This document shows positions 19,832 through 28,530 of a DNA stretch of 33,811 nt, one piece after another. Under the pieces are notes generated by a model. That model did no database searches. It had not been told where the DNA came from and was given only the letters and a program-made list of their open reading frames with translations. Source of the stretch: Desulfobacterales bacterium (GTDB taxonomy: Bacteria > Desulfobacterota > Desulfobacteria > Desulfobacterales > C00003060); NCBI GenBank assembly GCA_013375395.1, contig JABXJW010000014.1, forward strand, positions 1 to 33,811, written 5' to 3'. Both the position numbers and the translations under genes were made by a program. Within the stretch, counting starts at the first letter, position 1, and each line of letters begins with the position of its first letter.

Positions 19832-22249
19832 ATGAATAAAGGGTTTGATAGCAAAAATTACAATAAAGTGGAATCACCAATGATAAATCTAATTGAAAGA
19901 ATCGAAGACATATTAATATTGTTTAGGAAAAAACCCTGGCCTCTTCAAAAACCCAGGGTGATTCAATTTCCCGTGAATGATATTTGTAATGCCCGTTGCC
20001 AAATGTGCCACATCTGGCAGCAAAAATTGGATTATCAGATTTCACCATTCGAGCTTGAAAAAGCGCTCGAAAATTCCTTGTTCACGGAGGTGCGTGCCGT
20101 CGGAGTTAACGGCGGGGAACCAACGTTACGCAAAGACCTTGCGAAGATTGTCGATATCTTATTCCGCAAGTTGCCTAAACTCAAAGGGATTGCCTTAATT
20201 ACAAATGCTTTTGTTTACAAGAACGTAATCGCTCGCATTGCGGAAGTCGGCAAGGTTGTCAGGGATCATCGCGGCTCTTTTGGTGTCATGGTGTCGCTCG
20301 ACGGTGTGGCTGAGGTGCATGACCGGGTGCGCGGGCGTAAAGGCAGCTTTCAAAATGCGGTCAAGGTTATTGATTTCATAAAGGAATGCGACTTAATCAC
20401 AAACTGCCGCCTTGGGTGTACGGTGATAAAGGAGAATGTGTATGGCTTACATGATTTATTGGATTTCGCTATCGAGAAAGGTATTTATATCAAATTCCGG
20501 CTCGGAGTACCACACCAACGGTTATATACCCAAGATATGAGCGAGCCATTTGCATTGTCATTCGAAGAAAAGGTGCACTTTTGCGGTTTTTTGGAGAGCC
20601 TGACGCGTTATTATGAGCGCTCGGCACACCAAAATTTCTTCTATCGTTCTTTAATTGACCAGCTTATGCATGGTGAGCCGCGTAAAGCTGGGTGTGCCTG
20701 GCAGCACCGAGGGGTTACTATCTCAGCGCGCGGCGAACTATTATATTGTGCAGTACAGAGCCATTCATTAGGTTCGATTGTTGATGAGGATAGTAAAAAG
20801 CTGTATTTCGAGAATCACGATCATCTGAGTGAGATTGTGGAAAACAAATGTGCCAATTGTAAACACGACTACATGGGCCTATTACCCGGGCCCGTATTGC
20901 TAAAACACTACTTGGCCAGAGCTTCGGAGAAAGTTGGTATTCCTGCCGATGAGATTAAAAATCATAAGCTTTTGGCGCCAATCAACAAACTTGTTCAACG
21001 AAGGCGTTTTTGCGCACGTTTGAAACGCCTCGCGGCGAACGGTTATGGAGCCAAATGTCCAGTAAGAAACCTTAAACCGCTGGTGAATAGGAGTGGTAAA
21101 TCCTGTCGGGTGATGATCTGCGGCTGGTATGGCACTGAAACACTGGGAGACAAAGCGATATTATGTGGCGTAGTGAGTAGCATCCGAAAATTTTTGGGAG
21201 AAGTCTCATTTTACTTGGTTTCACTGGAACCTTATATTTCCAGGATTACCGTAAACCAGATGCCAGAGTTGTCGGGGACCGTTATTGTCAACACCGAAAA
21301 AGGGATATCGCTTGCAAAGAATATGAACTTAATTGTTTTTGGCGGGGGACCGCTGATGGCATTAGATAATCTTGCCGAGATGATAGCGATTTTTGAGCAA
21401 GCAGCCGAACATGGCGTGCCCGCGATGATTGCTGGGTGTGGGGTTGGCCCATTTGGTGCGGGCTGTCATAATAAAGCGATTAAAAGGCTTCTTGAGCTGG
21501 CCTCGATTCGCATTTATCGAGATCTAAAGTCCAAGGATTATGCTTCCACTCTCGGAGTTGATGTGGCGAATGATTTTGTCGCTGAAGATCCAGCGTTTAC
21601 CTGGCTTGTGGAAAAAGGAAAAGCCGAAAGTGTCGGCTGTCCGAATGATAACGCCTGCCTCAGCCTGATTCTTGGATTACGCGATTGGCCATACCAACAG
21701 TATGCGCCAGAATTGCCAGCCGATAGGGGGGGGGAACTCAAAAAAAAATTCGAAGAGGAAGTGGTTTCTGCACTCTATCGGTTAATTGACCGCTATTCTA
21801 ACATAAAGATCATTCCGTATCCTATGTGTACCAATCATTTCGGTGGCGATGATCGTTGGTTTTATAGACGACTGTTTAGAGGGCATGCTGACATACTCAA
21901 GGCTGTGGATCGCTCGGTAATGTCTTATGAGTTGAGCCCCCACCAAGCTTTGAAAGTATTTAGCGCGGCTGATGTGGCTCTAACGATGCGGTTTCATTCT
22001 CTGGTGTTCGCTGTAGGCACCGGCACGCCTGCCGTCGCTATTGACTATACGCTGGGGCGGGGAAAGGTTGCGGGTTTTGCAAGTGCCTACGGTATACCTC
22101 ATATGTCGCTGGACCGAATTAATGCAGAATTCATCGTGCGAGGCATAGAAAGTGCTGCCAAGAACAAGTCCAAGTTTAACGCAGTCATACACAATCTGAA
22201 GCACGTTTTTCCGCAGGTGTTAAGTAAGGCGATGGAGGACCTGAGGTAG
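19832..22249 (+). CDS. Radical SAM/SPASM protein fused to polysaccharide pyruvyl transferase
   Basis: This 805-residue protein has two enzymatic halves. Residues about 45-345 form a radical SAM domain with CNARCQMC (C52, C56, C59 for the 4Fe-4S cluster), GVNGGEPTLR, VSLDGVAEVHD and a SPASM-like C-terminal region with C288, C306, C340 and C343. Residues about 425-770 form a polysaccharide pyruvyl transferase domain (CsaB/WcaK-like): VMICGWYGTETLGDKAI, LIVFGGGPLM, RFHSLVFAVGTGTPAVAIDY. The linker (350-420) is basic. The second half would add ketal pyruvate to a sugar; the first could modify a sugar or a bound peptide/lipid. The frame is continuous and codon use shows no obvious break, so the fusion appears real. 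The next gene's ATG directly follows the stop. Confidence 0.88.
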   Translation: MNKGFDSKNYNKVESPMINLIERIEDILILFRKKPWPLQKPRVIQFPVNDICNARCQMCHIWQQKLDYQISPFELEKALENSLFTEVRAVGVNGGEPTLRKDLAKIVDILFRKLPKLKGIALITNAFVYKNVIARIAEVGKVVRDHRGSFGVMVSLDGVAEVHDRVRGRKGSFQNAVKVIDFIKECDLITNCRLGCTVIKENVYGLHDLLDFAIEKGIYIKFRLGVPHQRLYTQDMSEPFALSFEEKVHFCGFLESLTRYYERSAHQNFFYRSLIDQLMHGEPRKAGCAWQHRGVTISARGELLYCAVQSHSLGSIVDEDSKKLYFENHDHLSEIVENKCANCKHDYMGLLPGPVLLKHYLARASEKVGIPADEIKNHKLLAPINKLVQRRRFCARLKRLAANGYGAKCPVRNLKPLVNRSGKSCRVMICGWYGTETLGDKAILCGVVSSIRKFLGEVSFYLVSLEPYISRITVNQMPELSGTVIVNTEKGISLAKNMNLIVFGGGPLMALDNLAEMIAIFEQAAEHGVPAMIAGCGVGPFGAGCHNKAIKRLLELASIRIYRDLKSKDYASTLGVDVANDFVAEDPAFTWLVEKGKAESVGCPNDNACLSLILGLRDWPYQQYAPELPADRGGELKKKFEEEVVSALYRLIDRYSNIKIIPYPMCTNHFGGDDRWFYRRLFRGHADILKAVDRSVMSYELSPHQALKVFSAADVALTMRFHSLVFAVGTGTPAVAIDYTLGRGKVAGFASAYGIPHMSLDRINAEFIVRGIESAAKNKSKFNAVIHNLKHVFPQVLSKAMEDLR

Positions 22250-23485
22250 ATGCGTGTCTTATTGGTTAACTCTATCGACCTCTCCGGTGGAGCGGCTCGT
22301 GCTGCTTACCGGCTGCACCAGGGGCTGGTTTCTATTGGCGTGGATTCGACCATGCTGGTGCAGAACAAAACCAGCGACGATTATCGTGTTATCGGTCCCG
22401 TCTCAAAGTCTGCCAAGGCGTTGGCAAAATTGCGGCCAACGCTGGATGCTTTGCCTTTGTACTCTTATCGAAACCGAAGCAAAATTCCTCTTTCTACAGC
22501 TTGGTTGCCTGATCAGTTACCCAAGAAGGTATGCCAACTGAATCCTGATGTTGTGCATCTGCACTGGATCGCTGGTGGTTTTGTTCGCATCGAAACGCTG
22601 GCGAAAATTCGGAAGCCCATTGTATGGACTTTGCATGATATGTGGGCTTTTACTGGTGGGTGTCACTATGATGAAGGGTGCGGTCGTTATAAGGTTGAGT
22701 GCGGTGAGTGCCCAGTGCTTGGTTCCAATAAACGTCGAGATTTGGCGTATCGGGTATGGAAACGAAAACATAAAGCCTGGCAGGGGCTGAAACTGACCGT
22801 GGTAACGCCCAGCCGTTGGCAGGCAGAGTGCGTGAAGGCCAGTCAGCTGTTGGGCAGCTATTCTGTGAAGGTGATTCCCAATGGCCTGGATTTGACACAA
22901 TACAAGCCGGTGGAAAAGGCACAGGCGCGGGTCATTTTAGGTTTGCCACAGGATAAAAAGCTGATTCTTTGTGGTTCCATTATCGATCCGCGTAAAGGTT
23001 TTGAGCTTTTGCGGCCTGCTTTGCATCGGTTGGCGACCGTGGTGGATAGGACGCAATACGCGGTATTGATCTTCGGGGCATCCGAGCCAAAACAGCAACT
23101 AGATTTTGGTTTTGAGGCATATTATCTTGGTCATTTGTATGACGATATTTCCCTGGCAATATTGTATTCGGCGGCGGATGTGTTTGTCGCTCCTTCAAAG
23201 CAGGATAATTTGCCGAATACCGTAATGGAAGCATTGGCCTGTGGCACACCCTGCGTAGCCTTTAACATTGGTGGCATGCCGGACATGATAGAAAACCTAA
23301 TAAATGGTTATCTCGCCAGGCCTTTTGACATCGAAGATTTTGCTTACGCTATCAGTTGGGTGTTATCCGATTCAGAACGTCACCAGGCCCTGTCCCAAGC
23401 GGCGCGGAAAAAGGTGGAAAGTGAGTTTGAATTGACAAAAGTGGCAAAGAGATATGTTAAGTTATATGAAACATTGGTTGGATGA
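22250..23485 (+). CDS. GT4-family glycosyltransferase
   Basis: The protein is 411 residues with a GT-B fold. The N-terminal domain begins MRVLLVNSIDLSGGAARAAY and contains VWTLHDMWAFTGGCHY and GECPVLG, typical of the WcaC-like group. The C-terminal domain contains SKQDNLPNTVMEALACGTPCVAFNIGG, in which the usual E-x7-E region reads D...E. It likely moves a sugar from an NDP donor to the growing lipid-linked glycan at the inner membrane. The ATG abuts the stop of the radical SAM fusion gene, so the two are translationally linked. Confidence 0.9.
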   Translation: MRVLLVNSIDLSGGAARAAYRLHQGLVSIGVDSTMLVQNKTSDDYRVIGPVSKSAKALAKLRPTLDALPLYSYRNRSKIPLSTAWLPDQLPKKVCQLNPDVVHLHWIAGGFVRIETLAKIRKPIVWTLHDMWAFTGGCHYDEGCGRYKVECGECPVLGSNKRRDLAYRVWKRKHKAWQGLKLTVVTPSRWQAECVKASQLLGSYSVKVIPNGLDLTQYKPVEKAQARVILGLPQDKKLILCGSIIDPRKGFELLRPALHRLATVVDRTQYAVLIFGASEPKQQLDFGFEAYYLGHLYDDISLAILYSAADVFVAPSKQDNLPNTVMEALACGTPCVAFNIGGMPDMIENLINGYLARPFDIEDFAYAISWVLSDSERHQALSQAARKKVESEFELTKVAKRYVKLYETLVG

Positions 23486-23592
23486 TTGTGAGATTACGTT
23501 GCCTGTAATCCGATAACTTTTGTAGTTGGAACATCTAATGCAGAAACTATAACCCTATCTTTTGCAATAGCTTGGCCTGGGATTTAAGAAAC

Positions 23593-24921
23593 ATGTCGAC
23601 TCATAGAGACACATACTCATCTCATCCTTATTATGATTATGAGGATGAAAAGAAAAAAGTATTCGGAGATGCTATCATCCTTTTGATTTCTACTCTGACG
23701 TTTGTGGAATTCAGACTGATAGGAAGATTGTTTCTTTCAGAGATCATATTGCTTGGACTTCTGCCTTTCCTGCTTTTTTCTAAGGGTTGGATGCTCTGGG
23801 AGCCATTGCCGAAGAAACTAATAACTTTGGGTATACTTTGGTTGTGCGCACAAGTAATCACGGATTTGATAAGAGCTACCCCTTTTCAAGATTATATAAG
23901 GGGATGGGCCAAGATTACGCTTTTTTTGGCTCATTTTGCTGCTTTGTACATGCTTCTTTACGGCAACAAAAGGCGGCTCATTTTATTTGCGTTAGGTTTA
24001 GTATTCAGCGAGTTTCTTGCCTATAAGTTCAACATTGACAGGCCCTTTTCTCATGCCAGGAGCCACCCATGGAAATTCGGTGTAGGTGCCCCCATAACCC
24101 TTTTACTTATATTGATTTCCACGACTACTTTTGTCTCTCGCATGCGATTATTGCCTTCATTTATCCTGTTTTTCTTAGCTTTACTCAATCTATATATGGG
24201 ATTTCGCAGTTTGGCGGGAGTGTGTTTTTTAGCAGCAGTTTACACTTTTACTCAACAATATTTTGCTGCAATCGTAGATGTGAGTGTAAGATTATCTTTG
24301 AAGAAAGTAGCCTTTATCTCGTTGCTCATAATTGGCGCCGGGGTTTCCTTTTTTAAATTCTATGAGTACGCGGCAGAAAATTATTGGCTTGGGGAAAGAG
24401 CCAGGCGACTAGTTCGGTTACAATCAGGCAGTTTCGGAGTCTTATTAGGAGGCCGAACAGGGATTTATTCTGCCACCAAAGCAATTATGGACTCCCCGTT
24501 GATAGGGCACGGCTCCTGGGCTAAGAACCCTGATTATATTGATGCTCTGAGAGATCTTGAGAAATATGGTTACACTATTAGAAGCTTAAAAACATCTTAC
24601 AGAAGCGGATTAATTCCGACACATTCTTATCTTCTGGGTGGTTGGGTCGAGTCTGGTATTCTGGGAGCGGTGTTCTGGGGTTGGGTATTGATACTGACAG
24701 CTAAGACTTTTTTTTACCAATATAATATTAGGGACCCATTGAACCCATTAGTTGCATATATTGGTATCGGCCTTGTTTGGAGTATTATGTTTTCACCTTT
24801 TGGCGCAACGGGCAGATTAGCCACGGCGTTTTTTCTTGTTTTGATAATGTCCGTATCACAAACATCGCAAACAAATGGACAACATACATTAGATGATAAT
24901 CCTTCTGTTCCCAGCCAGTGA
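23593..24921 (+). CDS. Wzy/O-antigen ligase-like membrane protein
   Basis: From ATG 23593 the product is 442 residues with about ten or more hydrophobic segments and a soluble loop near residues 260-350. The region GRTGIYSATKAIMDSPLIGHGS and PTHSYLLGGWVESGILGAVFW resembles the Wzy_C motif, with one His and Ser-Tyr where the other protein has HTHNDYL. It is a second member of this class in the window. By position among glycosyltransferases it is the better candidate for repeat-unit polymerase. An upstream TTG (23572) is a less likely start. Confidence 0.75.
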   Translation: MSTHRDTYSSHPYYDYEDEKKKVFGDAIILLISTLTFVEFRLIGRLFLSEIILLGLLPFLLFSKGWMLWEPLPKKLITLGILWLCAQVITDLIRATPFQDYIRGWAKITLFLAHFAALYMLLYGNKRRLILFALGLVFSEFLAYKFNIDRPFSHARSHPWKFGVGAPITLLLILISTTTFVSRMRLLPSFILFFLALLNLYMGFRSLAGVCFLAAVYTFTQQYFAAIVDVSVRLSLKKVAFISLLIIGAGVSFFKFYEYAAENYWLGERARRLVRLQSGSFGVLLGGRTGIYSATKAIMDSPLIGHGSWAKNPDYIDALRDLEKYGYTIRSLKTSYRSGLIPTHSYLLGGWVESGILGAVFWGWVLILTAKTFFYQYNIRDPLNPLVAYIGIGLVWSIMFSPFGATGRLATAFFLVLIMSVSQTSQTNGQHTLDDNPSVPSQ

Positions 24922-24946
24922 CATTTCATAACAGAGTAGCCATGCA

Positions 24947-25783
24947 ATGAGATTTTCAATTGTCACGATTTCCTATAACCAAAGGAAGTTCCTTGAAAGA
25001 GCAATCAAATCGGTGATCGAGCAGGATTACGATGATATTGAGTATATTATCGTAGACCCAGGCTCGACTGATGGGAGTTGGGAAATCATTGAGGGGTACC
25101 GGGATCGCATCGCCAAAGTAATCGCAGAGCCGGACAAAGGCCCACCGGATGGTTTAAATAGAGGTTTTGCCTGTGCTACAGGTGATATATGTGGCTGCCT
25201 CAATGCCGATGATGCATATTTGCCTGGTGCAATTGGCAGGGTAGTAGCCGCTTTTCGTCGCATGCCTGAAGCAGACGTGATTTGTGGCCACGGCTACATG
25301 GTAGATGCGGAAGGCCGGGTCCTGCGCCGTTTCTACTCAAATCGCTTTACGCCATGGCGTTATGTTCATGGTGGGGCCACAGTGATGCAGCAGTCAACTT
25401 TCTTTCGGCGGGAAACATTAGCTGATATAGGAGGCTTTAATCCGGATAATCGCATCTGGTGGGACGGGGAGCTACTACTGGACTTAAGTTTAGCAGGCAA
25501 GCAGATTGTCATTATCAACGAGTTTTGGTCGATTTTTACTATTCACGATCAATCAATTTCTGGACAGCGGGGGAAAGACACCGAGAGAGCTAGGAGACTG
25601 GACAAGGAACGCCAGCGCACTCGCATGCGTCTTTACGAAAAAGTGATGGGCCGCCCACTCGATCGTCGAGCGAGACTTGGAATGATCATCGCCCGAATAC
25701 AGAAATGGATTCTGCATCCGAAGAATACTCTTTGGCGATGTATAGAGAAATTAGACATACACATAGACACTCAGGTTTATTAA
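24947..25783 (+). CDS. GT2-family glycosyltransferase
   Basis: This 278-residue GT-A protein has FSIVTISYNQRKFLERAIKSV at the N-terminus, VDPGSTDGSW, and LNADDAYLPGA, the acidic motif that binds the metal-nucleotide in this family. The downstream WWDGELLLDL region fits the acceptor-side loop (an ED-like motif). No membrane segments are seen, so it probably works at the cytoplasmic face. The gene is 25 bases after the Wzy-like gene and 11 before the next GT gene. Confidence 0.88.
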   Translation: MRFSIVTISYNQRKFLERAIKSVIEQDYDDIEYIIVDPGSTDGSWEIIEGYRDRIAKVIAEPDKGPPDGLNRGFACATGDICGCLNADDAYLPGAIGRVVAAFRRMPEADVICGHGYMVDAEGRVLRRFYSNRFTPWRYVHGGATVMQQSTFFRRETLADIGGFNPDNRIWWDGELLLDLSLAGKQIVIINEFWSIFTIHDQSISGQRGKDTERARRLDKERQRTRMRLYEKVMGRPLDRRARLGMIIARIQKWILHPKNTLWRCIEKLDIHIDTQVY

Positions 25784-25794
25784 TCGCTTAAATA

Positions 25795-26928
25795 ATGAAT
25801 ATCGCCGCCTTCTCTCATTCGTACCTTGAACCTGAAAACCGGAAGAATATACTCGCGCTTACAGCCTATGCGAGCGTGCGCGTTATACTGCCCTCCAGAG
25901 GTCCTGTGTTGATTTTTCGCAACTACGAATTTGAACGAAGTCACTTCGGCCGCAAGTTTTTCATGCCGTTTCGGCCCTTATATCTGTTTAATGGCCAATA
26001 TCTGCTCTGGACTTCGACCATGGGGTTGCGCCGATTCCAGCCAGATGTGATAAATGTTGAGTACAATCCTTGGTCGGCTATGTTCTTCCAGGTAATTCTA
26101 TATCGAGCCCTGTTTTGCCGCCGTGCCAAGCTGATTTGTACGGTAAAAAAGAATACCTACCGTCGATATCCTAGCTGGCGCGGTTGGCTGAAGAAGTGGC
26201 TGTCCCGGTTCAGTTTCAAGCGGATCGATCATATTATCGCTGCTAGTGCCATGGCCGCACGACTCTATGAGCATAAATTCTCTGTGCCGGAACACCGGAT
26301 AACAAAGCTTCATCACTTGGGAGTAGATACATCATTGTTCGTGCCAAAACCAGTGAGACAAGATGAAGCTACAAGACCGATAACCATTGGCTATTGTGGT
26401 CGCTTTGACGTGGACAAAGGGATTACTGACCTTATCACTGCGGTATATCGAGTCCAAAGCCGGGTAACGCGGTCACTGGTATTAAGGTTATTAGGTGATG
26501 GTTCGTTGACCCTCGAGTTAAAGCAACAAGCTGCCAACACGGATTGGCTGGAAATCCTGCCCCCCGTTGCTAATGCCGAGGTGGCGGGCTTCCTGCAAGA
26601 CTTGGATATCTTTGTATTACCATCGCGCATCCTTGAAGACCACCAGGAACACGATGCTCATGCGTTACTAGAAGCTCTTGCAGTTGGTGTGCCGACGATT
26701 GGCACCCGTTCTGGAATTATCTCGGAGATTCTTGGTGATGGCACTGGACTTCTGGTGCGTCCGAAAGAGCCAGACGAACTTGCGGCAGCGATAGAAGAGT
26801 TAATGAATGACCATAGAGCCAGAAAAATGCTTGGTATGCGTGGAAGGAAGAAAGCAGAAAATGAATTCGCGCTGGATGTTATTGCACAACAAAAGATTAA
26901 GACCTTCCAGAGGGTCTTAGATGAGTAG
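25795..26928 (+). CDS. GT4-family glycosyltransferase
   Basis: This 377-residue GT-B protein has LHHLGVDTSLFVP, ITIGYCGRFDVDKGITDLI, LRLLGDGSL and LEALAVGVPTIGTRSGIISEIL, all typical of GT4. The E-x7-E region is extended (ILEDHQEHDAHALLEAL). Its 3' end overlaps the following methyltransferase gene by eight bases, so they are probably translated together. Confidence 0.88.
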   Translation: MNIAAFSHSYLEPENRKNILALTAYASVRVILPSRGPVLIFRNYEFERSHFGRKFFMPFRPLYLFNGQYLLWTSTMGLRRFQPDVINVEYNPWSAMFFQVILYRALFCRRAKLICTVKKNTYRRYPSWRGWLKKWLSRFSFKRIDHIIAASAMAARLYEHKFSVPEHRITKLHHLGVDTSLFVPKPVRQDEATRPITIGYCGRFDVDKGITDLITAVYRVQSRVTRSLVLRLLGDGSLTLELKQQAANTDWLEILPPVANAEVAGFLQDLDIFVLPSRILEDHQEHDAHALLEALAVGVPTIGTRSGIISEILGDGTGLLVRPKEPDELAAAIEELMNDHRARKMLGMRGRKKAENEFALDVIAQQKIKTFQRVLDE

Positions 26929-27571
26929 TAATAGAGAGTTGTATTACAGCGCCAGGGAAGCATACCAAAGCTACTCAGTTGCAGAGGAATATGAGCGAGT
27001 ACGTTTTTCTGGCATTCTTGGTCGATACCGCTTTGTCCGAGAGTTTAGGGCTGTTACAAGCCTCATTGACATGCTCCCCAAGGGTATTACTATTGCTGAT
27101 TGTCCGTGCGGTACTGGCCGATGGTGGCCGATATTAGCTCGCCGCGCCCAACGCATTATTGCTCTCGATATTTCTCGAGGGATGTTACGCTACGCGAGTG
27201 AACAAGCAGAGAAGATAGACATTGATGTCGAAGTATACGAGGGAGACGCCGAATGTTTACCTCTTCCTAATGGTAGCGTAGATTATACATTCAGTCACGC
27301 CTTGACAAAACACCTCCCAATCCCGGTGCAGTATGGAGTGTTGGCTGAGTTTGCACGTATAGCCCGTTCAGGAGTGATATGTTCTTTTAGCGTTTTCTCA
27401 CACCTTACCTATGAATTCTGGCGTCGCAGGCACCTAAAAGAATCATATCCTGTTTTTTTTGAAGAGTTGGAATGGATGGCTGCCGGAGCAAATTTAAAGA
27501 TTCGAACTATGCGTAAATGTACCACCCCGATTGGGGTTGAGCACACAGTATTATTTGATAAGCTTGACTGA
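26921..27571 (+). CDS. Class I SAM methyltransferase
   Basis: This 216-residue protein has ITIADCPCGTGRWWPILARRAQRIIALDIS as motif I and the following acidic strand, then LPLPNGSVDYTFSHALTKHL. Motif I is DCPCGTG rather than the usual DxGxGxG, a conservative variation found in this superfamily. The start overlaps the GT4 gene by eight bases. The product likely methylates a sugar of the repeat unit or its precursor. Confidence 0.8.
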   Translation: MSSNRELYYSAREAYQSYSVAEEYERVRFSGILGRYRFVREFRAVTSLIDMLPKGITIADCPCGTGRWWPILARRAQRIIALDISRGMLRYASEQAEKIDIDVEVYEGDAECLPLPNGSVDYTFSHALTKHLPIPVQYGVLAEFARIARSGVICSFSVFSHLTYEFWRRRHLKESYPVFFEELEWMAAGANLKIRTMRKCTTPIGVEHTVLFDKLD

Positions 27572-27617
27572 TCTTTGACAGAAACCAAACAATTATAGGG
27601 AGGCACATAGGGAGTTG

Positions 27618-27665
27618 ATGCGGAAGAAGGTTGTTGAGCAGTTGACGGGGAGGCCACCCTTATGA
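27618..27665 (+). other. Short open frame coupled to the next methyltransferase gene
   Basis: ATG 27618 opens MRKKVVEQLTGRPPL and stops at TGA 27663-27665, overlapping the next start (ATGA). The frame continues upstream in phase as NYREAHREL to a stop near 27575. It may be a coupling leader or the degraded tail of a lost gene. There is no homology I recognise. Confidence 0.3.
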
Positions 27666-28420
27666 AAACCAACGAAGAATGGAAAGCTTGGGGCAAAGAT
27701 GACCCTTTATATGGCGTAGCCAGTTGGGCAGGGCGACGGTGCGGCAAGGACAATGAATGGGCTGATGTTGAATTCTACGATTTAGGGCGATCAGATTGGC
27801 GTGATTTTTCAGCACGCTGGGATTGTTATGGCTACAATCGGGACTCCTGTTTGGAAATTGGTTGTGGAGCAGGGCGTATCACTAAGCAGCTCTGTGAAAA
27901 GTTTCAAGAGGTTCATGCGTTGGATGTTTCTATTGATATGATTAACTATGCTCAGAGAAATGTTACAGGAAACAATGTGACTTGGCATGTGACTGACGGC
28001 ACATCAATACCATTACAAGATAGTCTCGTGTTAAGCGTTTTTAGTTCCCATGTGTTTCAGCATTTTCCTTCAGAGGAGGATGGGCTAAGCTACTTTGAAG
28101 AAATCTACAGAATTTTAAAGCCGGGCGGCACAATGATGATCCACCTCCCGTTACATGATTTTCCATCTGTCAACAGGAAATTCAGTAAGTTAGCGCGCTA
28201 TCTATATTCTTTCTTTCTTGTGTTAACCTCAGTCAAGGCTGATATTCGCCGCTGGCAGATGCGTCGCGGTGGGAGAAAATATATGCACGGTATAAGCTAC
28301 GAAGCGCCCCAACTCTACGAGAAACTTAAGGGAATTGGATTTGACAAAATTGAGTTTGTCAATTTTCCAATGCAAAGTAATGACGATCTTCATTCATGTG
28401 TTTTTGCGACAAAAACGTAA
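27662..28420 (+). CDS. Class I SAM methyltransferase
   Basis: This 252-residue protein has CLEIGCGAGRITKQLC (motif I), ALDVSIDMI, SVFSSHVFQHF and YRILKPGGTMMIHLP. It is a typical small-molecule or sugar methyltransferase. GGGGAGG lies about nine bases before the ATG, and the start overlaps the stop of the short frame at 27618. The N-terminal 60 residues, rich in Trp and Asp, are unusual for the fold and may be an acceptor-binding lid. Confidence 0.85.
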   Translation: MKTNEEWKAWGKDDPLYGVASWAGRRCGKDNEWADVEFYDLGRSDWRDFSARWDCYGYNRDSCLEIGCGAGRITKQLCEKFQEVHALDVSIDMINYAQRNVTGNNVTWHVTDGTSIPLQDSLVLSVFSSHVFQHFPSEEDGLSYFEEIYRILKPGGTMMIHLPLHDFPSVNRKFSKLARYLYSFFLVLTSVKADIRRWQMRRGGRKYMHGISYEAPQLYEKLKGIGFDKIEFVNFPMQSNDDLHSCVFATKT

Positions 28421-28530
28421 CTTCAAACAAGTTCAACAGCTTGCCTGATACATTTTGAAATTACAATACCTTCTCCACGTTACTGGGAGCCCGCTGAGGC
28501 TGGCCCCATTAGAGCCCAAGCGCTGATAGT

